A stretch of 64,000 bases of DNA, taken from Cylindrotheca closterium (Eukaryota > Bacillariophyta > Bacillariophyceae > Bacillariales > Bacillariaceae). A program made the position numbers and the translations under genes. A model generated the notes under the pieces. It made no database searches. It was given only the letters and a program-made list of their open reading frames with translations, and was not told the DNA's origin. Position 1 is the first letter of the stretch. Each line of letters begins with the position of its first letter. Location: contig CAKOGP040001335.1 of the NCBI GenBank assembly GCA_933822405.4, positions 248,001 through 312,000 of the forward strand, read 5' to 3'. Positions 19,296-29,259 of the stretch are shown here, piece by piece.

Positions 19296-20279
19296 ATGCA
19301 CTTCATGCTTTCCTGTCAACAATCCAATCCAATCCAATCCAATCCATACAAATATGATATGCACAGTGAAATGGAATATCCCTTTCCATCTGGAGTCTAT
19401 CTTGCTCGTCTCATATCCTTGGTGCAAAAGTGGCCGAATCGAACTGACGATCCCTTGATTGAATTGGTCTCCAATAATTACATTCCACCAAATGCCAAAA
19501 AGAAGAAGAAGAATCAGAATCCCAGCAGTGTCTTTGGCAATCGATATGCCAAGGAAATTACTGAAAGCATGGCCATGGTGGATGCAGTTGAGCGTGCCAT
19601 GAAACTCTGTTTGGGCCGGTCTACCTCCTCCTTCCGGCTATCAGCATCCACCAATCGCAACAATAATGTTTGCGTTAGGGTGTATTGTGTGGGAGATGGC
19701 AAGTATCCCGTCTCGGCGGCTGCCATGGCCTTGAACTATCCCTATCCTGGTTGGGAATTTATATCGATTGATCCCTTGTTGGAACCCCTGGATATTGATA
19801 ATGCCACGAATGATCCCGAGGACAATCATCATCATAATTATGATCGACATCGACATCGGCTGGTACAATTCACTGGTTTGAGTCAGGACTATGTTCTTCC
19901 AGATCTTCCTGCTGCTTTTACAACGTCGAGTCCAGATGAATCATCATCATCCGAGATAGAAACTGAGTATGTGGATGTTGTGGTAGCCTGTCATTCTCAT
20001 GCTCCACTCCAAGAGTTTTGGGATCGAATATTGGAACGAATTCATTCTAGGTATGGATCATCCTGTCGGGCAATTGCAATCACCATGGCTTGCTGTGCCA
20101 ACTATTCCGACATTACCCAGCCACCCAGCTTGGTATTTGATGACTACGAAGTGTACTCACCCAAACGGCAAATTCGCATCTACAATAATGACAACTTGTT
20201 TTGTCCCCAAATAGTGAAGGAAGGAAGGAAGGAATCGATAAAGTCGAATACTGGTGACAGACAGGCCTCGGTCAAATAA
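19296..20279 (+). CDS. unrecognised Rossmann-like (methyltransferase-like) protein
   Basis: The first ATG is at 19296; in-frame ATGs at 19305 and 19359 are alternatives, and the segment before 19359 is coded partly by a CAATC microsatellite, so 19359 may be the true start. Recognisable parts: a Lys/Asn-rich stretch (PPNAKKKKKNQNP), then VCVRVYCVGDGKYPVSAAA followed by YPGWEFISIDPLLEPLD. This resembles the first strand, glycine loop and acidic end of strand 2 of a class I SAM-methyltransferase fold, though the loop is not canonical. Later strands are VDVVVACHSHAPLQEFWDRI and CRAIAITMACCANYSD. No catalytic motif is certain. It is compatible with a degenerate or divergent methyltransferase; I cannot assign a substrate. 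Confidence 0.6.
   Translation: MHFMLSCQQSNPIQSNPYKYDMHSEMEYPFPSGVYLARLISLVQKWPNRTDDPLIELVSNNYIPPNAKKKKKNQNPSSVFGNRYAKEITESMAMVDAVERAMKLCLGRSTSSFRLSASTNRNNNVCVRVYCVGDGKYPVSAAAMALNYPYPGWEFISIDPLLEPLDIDNATNDPEDNHHHNYDRHRHRLVQFTGLSQDYVLPDLPAAFTTSSPDESSSSEIETEYVDVVVACHSHAPLQEFWDRILERIHSRYGSSCRAIAITMACCANYSDITQPPSLVFDDYEVYSPKRQIRIYNNDNLFCPQIVKEGRKESIKSNTGDRQASVK
19320..19346. repeat. CAATC pentanucleotide microsatellite
   Basis: About five perfect copies of CAATC within the 5' part of the Rossmann-like gene. Length changes here would shift the frame if translation begins upstream of it. Confidence 0.9.
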
Positions 20280-20456
20280 TTCAAAAATGACCCAAACACA
20301 AAACCACAACAAAGTCTTGTCACGGGAAGTACCAGGTACTCATCCATTACCTCGCCTACATTGAGAGCTGAAGATTGAATCACAAAGACAGACTTGCAAC
20401 CTCGCACCTTTTTTCAACCACATTCACTTTCAAGTCCTCAAAACAAACGCCAAAAA

Positions 20457-21851
20457 ATGGCAGTGTCTCCTTCATCAGCGGGTGTCTCCGTGCCAATGGG
20501 AGATTCAAAACTCCGCCGAGGGCATAGCAAAGCTTATCCAAGAGATCACTTGGGTTTCGTTGCCAAGATGCAATTCTACTTTCGAAAACATTCAGGAGCT
20601 GTCTTGGCGACAGTTTGTTTTTTCGCCTTTTGTTTGTTGGTGTCGTCGGATTTCATACACGACACTGCTCCTGGATTGCGAGCGCATCAAAGTGGGGAAA
20701 TTAATTTTGCGGGAGCCATCAAGAAGGGATACTTTTCGACGGCAGGGTCCATAGTGAAGGAAAATGTCTTTCGGTTTGCGGCCATTACAGATTTGGACCA
20801 ACTTTCCAAGTTTGAAGATGGCGACAAGATAAAATTCAAGAGTCATTTGCTGCCAGGAACATTGACAAGAGATCCATCCGATGGAACGTATTCGATTGAA
20901 ATGGAAGAGACTAGAGAAATTGTCACTGGGCACAATGAAGCTGGTAGAGGTGCCGAATTCAGTGAACTTCAAGTCTTCAACAACCGACTGTTGACCTTTG
21001 ACGACCGGACGGGTGAAGTCTTTGAGATTCGAAACAATGCTGACGGTAAATCATCGTATTTGGTACCTCGATTTGTCGTGACGGAAGGAGAAGGTGATAC
21101 TGATAAGGGTATGAAGGTGAGTTGGCTTGTTTGGGGGTCAAATCAAAATGGCTTGGGTTGTTGAAATTAGTTTGGCTCATCGTTTATTCCTTCATCTGTT
21201 CCTTTTATTTTATTTTTCAAGTGGGAATGGGCGACCGTCAAGGATAATGAATTGATCATTGGAAGCATGGGAAAAGAATACACACGACCCGATGGAACCA
21301 TTGTAAACAAGAACAATCTATGGGTCAGTGTCTTGGACAATCGCGGCAGCTTAACTCGGATGGACTGGTCGTCCCAGTACGAATTTGTCCGACACCACTT
21401 GGGAGCCGATTCACCAGGATACCTCATTCATGAGGCTATTCGATGGTCGGAACACTTGCACAAATGGGTCTTTGCTCCACGTAGAATATCCGATCAAAAA
21501 TATGATGACGAGAAGGACGAAAAAATGGGTTCCAACAAGGTGGTCTTGGTCAATGAAGGATTTACCAGTGCGGAAACTGTTCATGTGAAGATGGCTTCGA
21601 ACGATGGTCTCCATGGATTTTCCTCCTTTGCTTTTGTGCCTGGAACCAACGACAAGCATGTCTTGGCCTTGAGAAGTGTCGAAGAAGATTGTGCGGGAGA
21701 CGACTTGGATATTTGCAAACAAAGGTCGTACTTTGTAGTCTTTGACTTGACGACGGGAGATGTCTTGATGGACGAAGTCGAAATCGAAAAGAAAATGAAG
21801 TTTGAAGGTGTGGAGTTCGTAGACCTGAACACCATACCGCCAACCAACTAG
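20457..21851 (+). CDS. calcium-activated nucleotidase (apyrase, CANT1 family)
   Basis: 429 residues from two exons, 20457-21116 and 21222-21851, joined in frame across a 105-bp GT-AG intron. The ATG at 20457 has an A-rich context; an in-frame ATG at 20394 would add 21 residues. A single N-terminal membrane helix (SGAVLATVCFFAFCLLVSSDF) gives a type II topology in ER or Golgi. The apyrase beta-propeller is clear: FRFAAITDLDQLS, SELQVFNNRLLTFDDRTGEV, EWATVKDNELIIGSMGKEYT, PGYLIHEAIRWSEHLHKW, FAPRRISDQKYDDEKDEKMG, GFSSFAFVPGTND and FEGVEFVD at the end. The family hydrolyses UDP and GDP with Ca2+, supporting nucleotide-sugar-dependent glycosylation in the secretory pathway. Length is normal for the family. 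Confidence 0.92.
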
Positions 21852-22148
21852 AGCCTACCGGTATATATAAGATTACAGTATATTTTATATGGGAGGATAT
21901 GAACAAACCTACTAAACATTGTATAGAATTGACACACATTCATCGTGGGAGAGGATCGTATGGGAATTCGCGTTTTACAATCAAGGCACGATGACTATAT
22001 CTGTATGTAGTCAAATGAGTTGGGTGATGATGATATGTTTTTTTAAAAAGATTGAAGTGTGGGAAGAAAGAGAGAGAGGAGTGAAGAAAATCTATGGCAC
22101 GCAAGGGCAGGATAGTGGCACTTGATAATGATGATGGTGATATTCTGC

Positions 22149-23249
22149 CTACTTGCCGTCCCGATGATCTTGCACCAGCTTGATAAACTCGCTCTTTTCC
22201 ATTAGACCAACTGCCTTGTTACCAAGTCCCGCCTTTCGAATTGCCGCCTTTAGTTCCTTCACTGACATGTCCTTTGGATCTTTCAACTGAATCTTAAAGG
22301 AGTCATCGGAAGGCAAAACCTTGGAAAGGAACTCTACTACCTTTTTCAATTCAGGTGGACTCACACTGTGGGGAATTGGGAAGGACTCCAAGGTATAGTC
22401 GGTAACTCCATGAGCCATGACGGCAGCCTTGGTCTTTTCGGCCAAAGAAAATTGGACCATAGGATCCATGGTTCCGTGTCCATGGTAAACAGGAGTTGAT
22501 AGCTGTGTGGGTTTGAATTGGGAGGCAGCTGGAAGGTATCCACTCAAGACGACGACTCCGGCCAAACTTTGTTCCAATTGCAATCCAGTAAACAAAGATA
22601 GAGCACCACCTTGACTAAATCCAGCCAAGACCATACGCGAATAAGGAAGTCCGGTGGTTTCATGTTCCGTTTTCAAAATTCCTTCAATGCGGGCGCGGGA
22701 TTCGGGAAGTCCCTTGCACTTTTCATTGGAACGTTCATCAAGCCCCACAATGTCGTACCAAGAAGCCATTGGCATTCCCATGTTCATTGTGACTGGTTGT
22801 GTGGGTGCCGTTGGCAAGATGAACTTGGCGTATGGCATTTGGGCAGCAAACATCTAATGTCCGACGTAATAAAAAGTTGGTTGCAACAAAGATCAAGATG
22901 ATTGATTCATTGATGAGAAAGAACAAACATGATGGGGATTAGCAAGAGCTTCAAAGGTACAGTAAATGCATGCATGCAACAGCTGCTGCTTTCAAATAAT
23001 CAAAAAGCATACCTCAGCAACATCGGCAAATCCTTCAGCAGAGTCTCCCAAACCGTGGCAAATGACAATAAGGGCGGACTGTGCGGCTTCGTTGCGAGGA
23101 GCAACGGTAATAGTCCCATCGGCTCGTTCTGTGGAATGTGTCGACATGCTGGAAAATGCAAGGACGGATCGATTGGAAAGAACTGTAGCAGAAAGAGCAA
23201 AGCGGTGAAATAAACGTTTGTATCCTAAATGTCTGCTTGGTAATCGCAT
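22149..23249 (-). CDS. acyl-protein thioesterase / lysophospholipase-type hydrolase with C-terminal SAP-like motif
   Basis: 313 residues from two exons, 23249-23013 and 22853-22149, separated by a 159-bp intron (GTATGC...TTAG) in phase 0. The first 35 residues (MRLPSRHLGYKRLFHRFALS...) look like an organelle presequence; an internal Met (MSTHSTERADG) could give a cytosolic form. The alpha/beta hydrolase shows VICHGLGDSAEGFADVAE, the nucleophile in LAGFSQGGALS (Ser near 159), the acid in HGTMDPMV and the His in FPIPHSVSPPE. This is the family that removes palmitate from proteins or cleaves lysophospholipids. After the domain comes an extra about 45-residue tail, SVKELKAAIRKAGLGNKAVG plus MEKSEFIKLVQ, resembling the small helical SAP/MANF-C-type motif, which is unusual for the family. 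Confidence 0.88.
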
Positions 23250-23528
23250 TCAGGAACAAGTTGTGTTGGGAGAAGAAGTATGGCGTCATTGTCGCAAGAG
23301 GTCGGTGTGGATTTGTATTGGGGGAGTTAAATGGTGAGGGACCCCATTTTAAAATTCATTTTTTGATTACCCCCATTTTCTAATCATTCCAACCAGTCGA
23401 TGGGGCAAAAATCGCACGAAAATCAAGTAACTGGTAACGAGAGGTTCTTGGGAGATGGCCAACATCCCTCTGTCGCAACTTTTACGTTCGAAACTGTTGT
23501 TGTAAATCTTCCTGGACAATCTTGAAAA

Positions 23529-24084
23529 ATGGTTAAGGTTAGTTATAGACTGCGACAATACAAGTGATGGTGTTGGTGAAGAGGTGTGACAAGGGCTGTA
23601 ATGGATGAAATAGGTGGATTGAAGGGATGAATGATTTCAGCTGTGGTCAACCTCATCTCGTTGAGGGATGGGGTTGAGGGCCGAGCAGCCTATTGCCACA
23701 TGGTCTATGCAACAATGATGACTTCGTTGGAGTCAAATATTGGATGGATTCGGGCTGGATTGTGCTGGATATTGAACCACCGGCAATCGGGTACCAGTAG
23801 TGCACCTCCTCACGCCTCATCAACAATACCAACAACACCATTGCGTTTCTCGTCACATTGGATGAATGTCACATCTCACTGTACGTTTTTCTTTCTTTGT
23901 TTTCAAATCACAGCAAAAGAACACTTGCGCACACAACAATACCCACAAGGCTCACGCCAACGGTATCAAGAAGGCCAAGCGATCTAAGTTCGTTTCCACA
24001 CGAGGCATGGACCCCAAGTTCCTAAGAAACCAAAAATACGCCAAGAAATACAATGGTTCCAAGCGTGTGCACAAGGACGAGTAA
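23529..24084 (+). CDS. RPL29: 60S ribosomal protein eL29
   Basis: 59 residues from two exons: a 9-nt first exon (ATGGTTAAG, 23529-23537) and 23914-24084, joined in phase 0 across a 376-bp intron (GTTAGT...TCACAG). The second exon reads [20 protein letters not shown], then [20 protein letters not shown], with the family's HNxxxKAHxNGIKK and G-x-DPKFLRN cores; length fits eL29 (about 60). The family contacts the large-subunit rRNA near the peptide exit side. The intron is long for this window. The tiny first exon is inferred from frame and splice motifs; no other ATG nearby gives MxK directly before QKN. Confidence 0.85.
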
Positions 24085-24427
24085 ACATATATAGCCATGT
24101 GGTCATAAAAAGCTCTTCTGGGAATATATACAAGAATGTCTATTATTGTCGTCATTGTAGAATACATTATCCGGATTGCTCAAAGTTTCAGTGGCAATGA
24201 AAAATTGTTGGTGGTCCCTGCTTCAGATGAATGAAACCAAGATTGAAGGATCTGTGTTGATTATGGACCACATAGATGCCCCATGGTCGTTCTTTCCGAT
24301 TGAAATAATTTGTGTGCTTTCTTGTTTAGCATTCAACGAGGTACCGGTAGGCTACTTCAATCTCTGCCAGCAGTTCGTCTCCAGCCCGAGCGACAAGTGA
24401 ACATAGTTGTGAAGGATACAGTCACCG
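24085..24427. other. convergent intergenic interval
   Basis: Lies between the 3' ends of RPL29 and the alpha/beta hydrolase gene. Contains TACCGGTA at 24342-24349. No gene seen. Confidence 0.5.
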
Positions 24428-25906
24428 TCATTTGTTCTTGGGTTGGTAAACCGTCCAACTGTAGGCGCCGTTCCTGGATGTTCTCGTTTCTTTGGTAGTC
24501 GATTGGTGGTTGTCCTTGTTCCAATACAAGAGTGGATTCAATCCTATGTCTGCTTGATCGTATCGCTCCGTCATGCCAAAGTATTCGTTCTTGCCCTTGG
24601 CCGCCTCGGGTTTCATGGCTATTCTTGGTACAGAGGATAACAATGACGATTGCAATGCAACAAAATGGGATCGCATCTCTGCCGCCAAGTCGACTCGACT
24701 GCCACAAGTCGAAGCATGTCCAGCTCCTTCCACAACATGGACGTGGCTGTTAGGAAACAGTTCGGCCAATCGGTCTGCCTCATCCACGGAAGGCAAGGTC
24801 TCGTCCTTCTCTCCGGCGACAATCAACGTAGGAGTGTTTGTTGTCCTTAGTTTCTCTGCCAATTCTGTCAATGTTCTCGTTTCAGTTTGTTGACATCCCG
24901 CAGAAAGCCAAGCGTGAAGTCGCCAGTCCAGGGTTCCTTGAGGCATATATTCGAGTTGGGACGGTAGAGAAATTGCCACTCGTCCCATGTACGCTTCTCG
25001 GGCGGGAGTATCAATGACACTTGGCAAGCCGTCGGCTGTTAGTATCAACAAGAGTTGAGCTACAGAGTGTTCGTCCGTAAATAGAGGCAGCAGCTGAAGG
25101 AGTCCAAATATATATTGATAAGCTGGTAACTTTGTTACGTCCGGTCCTCGAGCTTGGAGTGCTGAACGAGAATAGCAAGTTGCTGGGTTGATCAAGACCA
25201 AGCCGCCCAAAGGCGATGATGCTCCCGATGGATCAGACAAGAGCTCGTTTGCGACCTCAGATGCTAGAATTCCTCCAAAAGATTCTCCTGCCAAGTAGAG
25301 TGGCCGCCGACTATCATCGGAATCGCTACCTAGCTTGGTGGCAATAAAGTCCAAAACATTCTGCTTCAGCTCCTCAAAGGTCGATCGATCGTCCATCCCA
25401 ACCACCATGCACCAAACATCAAATTCGGTGGAAAGTTCTGGAAACTGCAAAAAGGGACAAATGTAGGTCCCATCAAATCCAGGAAGATAAAGGAGAATTG
25501 GCTTTTGAGACAAGCTTCCGTTGCGAAGTTCCTTAACGGCGGGTGGGTATCCATAATCCAAAAGGGGCGCTCGAAATTGAACATTCTTGTTCACGTCACC
25601 CTCGTCAGATGCAGCTTTCGAATTCGTTTCTGTTGCGTCCATCGCCGACGCTGATAATGGTATTTGTTTCGAAGAAGAATTTCTTGGAAGTTTGCTGGTC
25701 GTCCGAAAGTTTGTGTCTCCAGATGTCGGTATTATTGTTCTGGATGCAATGTTGAAGTTTTTTCGGTGGGAAATCTTGTGGGAAAAGCTGGAAAGAGCAG
25801 CAACTGAGAGAGAGGAGCAAGCAATGAAAATAACCAGAGAAACCAGTATTAAACGAGTCCATGAGAATGCATGAGAATTGGATTCAGGTAAAGAATACCG
25901 GCTCAT
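24428..25906 (-). CDS. alpha/beta hydrolase of the plastid esterase/phytyl-ester-synthase type
   Basis: 492 residues from the ATG at 25904-25906; the frame is open further upstream (to 26146) but with poor sequence. The N-terminus has a hydrophobic segment (LILVSLVIFIACSSLSVAAL) followed by SSF, suggesting a secretory or plastid signal. The hydrolase core is well preserved: ILLYLPGFDGTYICPFLQFP, LYLAGESFGGILASEVA (nucleophile Ser near 208), GGLVLINPATCYSRSA, TLIVAGEKDETLPSVDEADR (acid near 367) and VHVVEGAGHASTCGSRVDLA (His near 394). Plant relatives (phytyl ester synthases) couple this domain to a C-terminal acyltransferase. That half is absent here, so the protein is probably a hydrolase or lipase acting on plastid lipids. 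The C-terminus is Asn/Lys-rich. Confidence 0.8.
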   Translation of the reverse strand: MSRYSLPESNSHAFSWTRLILVSLVIFIACSSLSVAALSSFSHKISHRKNFNIASRTIIPTSGDTNFRTTSKLPRNSSSKQIPLSASAMDATETNSKAASDEGDVNKNVQFRAPLLDYGYPPAVKELRNGSLSQKPILLYLPGFDGTYICPFLQFPELSTEFDVWCMVVGMDDRSTFEELKQNVLDFIATKLGSDSDDSRRPLYLAGESFGGILASEVANELLSDPSGASSPLGGLVLINPATCYSRSALQARGPDVTKLPAYQYIFGLLQLLPLFTDEHSVAQLLLILTADGLPSVIDTPAREAYMGRVAISLPSQLEYMPQGTLDWRLHAWLSAGCQQTETRTLTELAEKLRTTNTPTLIVAGEKDETLPSVDEADRLAELFPNSHVHVVEGAGHASTCGSRVDLAAEMRSHFVALQSSLLSSVPRIAMKPEAAKGKNEYFGMTERYDQADIGLNPLLYWNKDNHQSTTKETRTSRNGAYSWTVYQPKNK

Positions 25907-26174
25907 TGTTGATCGTTGCTTGTTGATTTTCAATAGGATGTTATGAGATGTCAGATTTTTGGGTTTGAAAGGGGGAACGTTCCCAAACATCAACCTATAA
26001 ATGAGGGATGAAAGGGGGGCAGTTACACAATACGAGATGGACATGCGACACGCAGGCAATCTAAAAAGAACAGAACAGGACATGACTGTTATCATTGCTG
26101 CCGAGTTGAATGTCAGCAGCTCAGAGCTCAGAGTTGGAAAGCTCAATCATTCTAAGGTGCAGTAGAAATACAGC

Positions 26175-28025
26175 ATGAGTCAGGGACGTAACAAAAGAGG
26201 CCGTGCTCACAACTCCTCTAGATTCAAACAAGGCAGTGGTCACTTTAAGTCGAATCATCACAATAATCATCCCAAACGCCAGCGCCGTGATGAGCATTTT
26301 AATCGACGTGGTGCGGACGATCGCCAGCGATTCAAGTCAGACCCTCAATATGGTGCTCACAAGGTTAAAATAGAAGCGCAAACTTATCATCATCAAGTTA
26401 AAGGAGAACTAAAGGCGGAACCAAAGTCTGAACAAGCCCTCGCGAAACCAATTCCCGACATTGACTTTCCAACCAAGGAAAAAAACGACAAAGCCTGCGT
26501 TTTCATTTCCAATTTATCGGTTGGTGTGAGCAAAGAAGCCCTGGCAAGATTCATTCGGCACAGATATATCGAATTACGAATCGATGAGCCGGAAATCGTT
26601 GCAATCTCTATTCGAGAAGATAGGAAGGATTGCTTTGTAGAATTCAAAAACCAATCCCATGCACTCGATGCAAAGAATGCTCTAGATGGCCGCAGCTTCG
26701 GAGATTTCGGTACTATATTGCGGGTTTTCCCAACCGAAAAGAAAGCTTGGACTCAATATGTGACTGATGCCTTCACAAAGGAGGAGGAAGAGAACAAAAG
26801 GAAACAGGAAGCGGATCGAGTCAAAGCTGAAGAAATCGCGCCAGAGGTTGAAGACGGCGAGGTGAAGCCAAAGGGCGAGCTCAGTAGTGTTCAACTAGAT
26901 TATTTTCGGAACCTTCAAAAGGACAAGGAAAAGGTTAGAAAGTGTTTGTATCTACACGCTTTACCACAGCGACTGAGTCCCAAAGAATTGAAAAACTTTA
27001 TCATCGAAGAGTGCGAAAAGCTAATTCATCTTACTCCTAAAATCACTGCCTGTCATGTACGGTCTCAAGAGAATGATGCTTGTGTAGAATTGGAAGCTCA
27101 CACAGAGGCTGTCATGGATGCCATCAAGGATCGATTCATAGAGGGGACGAGTTTCGGTGTGATGCAATGGAAGAAAGAGAGGTCCAAGAGATTCATTACA
27201 TATTATCAAGAAAAAGAGGAGCGAAAGAGGCAAAAGAAGGCACCAAAAGATCTGCGAGAGCATCAAAATCAACAGGATCTCGATGCTCCCAATGACACTG
27301 GTGCAGCAACTACCGACTCGTCGCGCTCCGGCTCTGGTAACAACAACAGCGCTAACGCTAGCGCATTGGCAGAAGAATTGAAACGCCAGAAGGAAGAATG
27401 TAGACGGATTCGAAAGGAATTGATAAAGGTAACAAAAGACCATCAAGTACTAAATTTCCAGTACCGCACAGTCTCGGAGGAAAAGGAACAGCTTGCAAAA
27501 CAGTTGAATGGAGCACAGGAGGAAGTAGACACTACCCAATCGGAACTGACTGAATTGAAAGAAATTAACTCTGAATTGAAAGGAACCAACACCAAACAAG
27601 AAGATGAAATCAGCGATTTGAGAAAACAATTGCACCAAATGCAACAAGCGAAGATGAACGCCGACGCCGAAGCTGCTGAAATGAGAGAGAAACAAGAAAA
27701 GCAAATTCATACGATCAAGAATCTGGAAAAGGATCTGTATCAAACAAAGCAACTTTTGGCCAAAGCGCGCGAGGAAAAGGATGATGCCATGGAAGCTTTA
27801 CAAGGCCTCAGGGTGCAAGCACACAATCAAGGCGTCCAAGTGAACCAAAACATCAAGAAAGAGTGGATCGAATCTGAAAAGGAGAAAGGAGAGCTAAAAC
27901 GACAGAACCGAAGATTGCAGGTATACAACGCTGCCCTCGAGAGTATGAAAGAAGAAAAAGATTCCGAGATTGGTGAAGTGGTGAAGAAGGAACCAGTGAG
28001 AAAGAAACCAGTTAAAAAGGAGTGA
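26175..28025 (+). CDS. RNA-binding protein with two RRM-like domains and a coiled coil
   Basis: 616 residues in one exon. The first about 100 residues are basic, Arg/His/Asn-rich (NKRGRAHNSSRFKQG, HHNNHPKRQRRDEHFNRRGA), as in RNA-binding tails. RRM 1 spans about 107-190 (ACVFISNLSVGVSKEALARF, DCFVEFKNQSHALDAKNALD). RRM 2 spans about 255-340 (KCLYLHALPQRLSPKELKNF, DACVELEAHTEAVMDAIKDR); its RNP1 aromatic positions are weak. Residues about 390-590 form a long Glu/Lys/Gln coiled coil (LAEELKRQKEECRRIRKEL and onward), and the protein ends in a Lys/Glu/Val/Pro tail (KKEPVRKKPVKKE). A nuclear RNA-processing or scaffold role is inferred; no orthologue is named. It is divergent from the hydrolase gene with a 268-bp shared promoter interval. 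Confidence 0.75.
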   Translation: MSQGRNKRGRAHNSSRFKQGSGHFKSNHHNNHPKRQRRDEHFNRRGADDRQRFKSDPQYGAHKVKIEAQTYHHQVKGELKAEPKSEQALAKPIPDIDFPTKEKNDKACVFISNLSVGVSKEALARFIRHRYIELRIDEPEIVAISIREDRKDCFVEFKNQSHALDAKNALDGRSFGDFGTILRVFPTEKKAWTQYVTDAFTKEEEENKRKQEADRVKAEEIAPEVEDGEVKPKGELSSVQLDYFRNLQKDKEKVRKCLYLHALPQRLSPKELKNFIIEECEKLIHLTPKITACHVRSQENDACVELEAHTEAVMDAIKDRFIEGTSFGVMQWKKERSKRFITYYQEKEERKRQKKAPKDLREHQNQQDLDAPNDTGAATTDSSRSGSGNNNSANASALAEELKRQKEECRRIRKELIKVTKDHQVLNFQYRTVSEEKEQLAKQLNGAQEEVDTTQSELTELKEINSELKGTNTKQEDEISDLRKQLHQMQQAKMNADAEAAEMREKQEKQIHTIKNLEKDLYQTKQLLAKAREEKDDAMEALQGLRVQAHNQGVQVNQNIKKEWIESEKEKGELKRQNRRLQVYNAALESMKEEKDSEIGEVVKKEPVRKKPVKKE

Positions 28026-28270
28026 GCCTGTATCGAATGGCAAGAAGAAGAGTCGAAGAAGCCAAGATATTGAAAGCACTTGAAAACACAGCAGTGGGTC
28101 GCTTATTGGGGGACAGCCTGTAATACGGTGGGTATACCGCGTACGAGTAGCTGCGATATGATAAATTTCAAATTTACGTTTCAATGTTGATTCATTGGAC
28201 TAACTTGTCACTCGCAAAATCACACCTTTGATGAAGAATATAGTGCCGACAGCTGCAGTACGTACAGTAT

Positions 28271-29206
28271 ATGACCGGCATGCTAGTGTTACGAGAAAAA
28301 ATATATTTATGTTGCATAGTTTGGCTTCGTCTCCATGTGTGTAATTCGTTTTCGCTCGAGTCCCCACCGTCCACTCCCGGCTGGAGAACATACATCCTTG
28401 TGGACTCAAACGAAAAGACCATATCGCATTGCATAGAGTTGCCACCAGAAGATGATCTTCCCGACGAAGATGAACTGGAAATGTTTTATCCAACCGCTCG
28501 AAGGTACTTTCAGTTCCCAAGCTCAGAGCATAATGCTGTTGACAGTGACCCCATTATGATTCGACAAACATCCTTTGGCTGTGGAAAACTGGGCCACCAA
28601 GTGTGGCCATCGGCCATTGCTCTTTCCCTTTATTTGTGCAGCCAAGACTTTACAAAAGATAAAAGTGTTATGGAGCTAGGAGCCGGATGTGGACTACCGT
28701 CGGCTGTTTGTCGAGATATCTTGGGTGTAGATTCCGTCTTGGCGACCGACTTTTGGATGTTGCCGACAAGTGAATGGGAAAAGGGTCGTCTGATACCTGA
28801 AAATTGGCATGGAATCAATTTGGAATTCAATATCTGCAAAGACGCTTCCAAAACTGCCAACATTCAACAGCTGGATTGGCACAAGCCAGATTCTATTCGA
28901 GATGCCTTGCGAATAGGCAAACCTAAGATTGTGATTGGATCTGATTTGGTCTATTACCCAACAGACTTGGAACCCTTATGGAACACCATTGAGATTTGCT
29001 TGAAAGAAGGAAATCTAGATCAGGTTCTCTTAGTATCTCCCTTGGAACCGATTACGAGAGAGGCGCTACCAGAATTTCGACAGCTATTGGAAGGAAAAGG
29101 AAAAGATGGATATACTGTGGAAATCGAAGAACTCACAGTACATCGAGATGAGATTGGAAATTCAGTGGATCATTTCTTGAGAATGAGTATTGCGCTAGCT
29201 CAATAG
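28271..29206 (+). CDS. METTL21-type protein-lysine methyltransferase
   Basis: 311 residues from the ATG at 28271. The start is plausible but unproven; the first about 25 residues (MTGMLVLREKIYLCCIVWLR...) look like a signal or anchor. The methyltransferase_16 pattern is clear: SFGCGKLGHQVWPSAIALSL, motif I VMELGAGCGLPSAVCRD (about 132-148), an acidic loop VLATDFWMLP, and post-motif IVIGSDLVYYPTDLEPLWNT with the family's DxxYY signature (about 222). LLVSPLEPITREALPEFRQL follows. Members methylate lysines of chaperones and elongation factors with SAM; the substrate here is unknown. Convergent with the PGP synthase gene, 53 bp between stops. Confidence 0.85.
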   Translation: MTGMLVLREKIYLCCIVWLRLHVCNSFSLESPPSTPGWRTYILVDSNEKTISHCIELPPEDDLPDEDELEMFYPTARRYFQFPSSEHNAVDSDPIMIRQTSFGCGKLGHQVWPSAIALSLYLCSQDFTKDKSVMELGAGCGLPSAVCRDILGVDSVLATDFWMLPTSEWEKGRLIPENWHGINLEFNICKDASKTANIQQLDWHKPDSIRDALRIGKPKIVIGSDLVYYPTDLEPLWNTIEICLKEGNLDQVLLVSPLEPITREALPEFRQLLEGKGKDGYTVEIEELTVHRDEIGNSVDHFLRMSIALAQ

Positions 29207-29259
29207 TATTTCGTCTTTGCAGGTTCAGAATCTAGAACAAAGCTTATATATAGTAATAA

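Noticed and set aside
23538..23913. Possible intronic C/D snoRNA in the RPL29 intron (ATGATGA near 23714)
   Set aside because: No matching D box (CTGA) at a suitable distance and no flanking stem was found.
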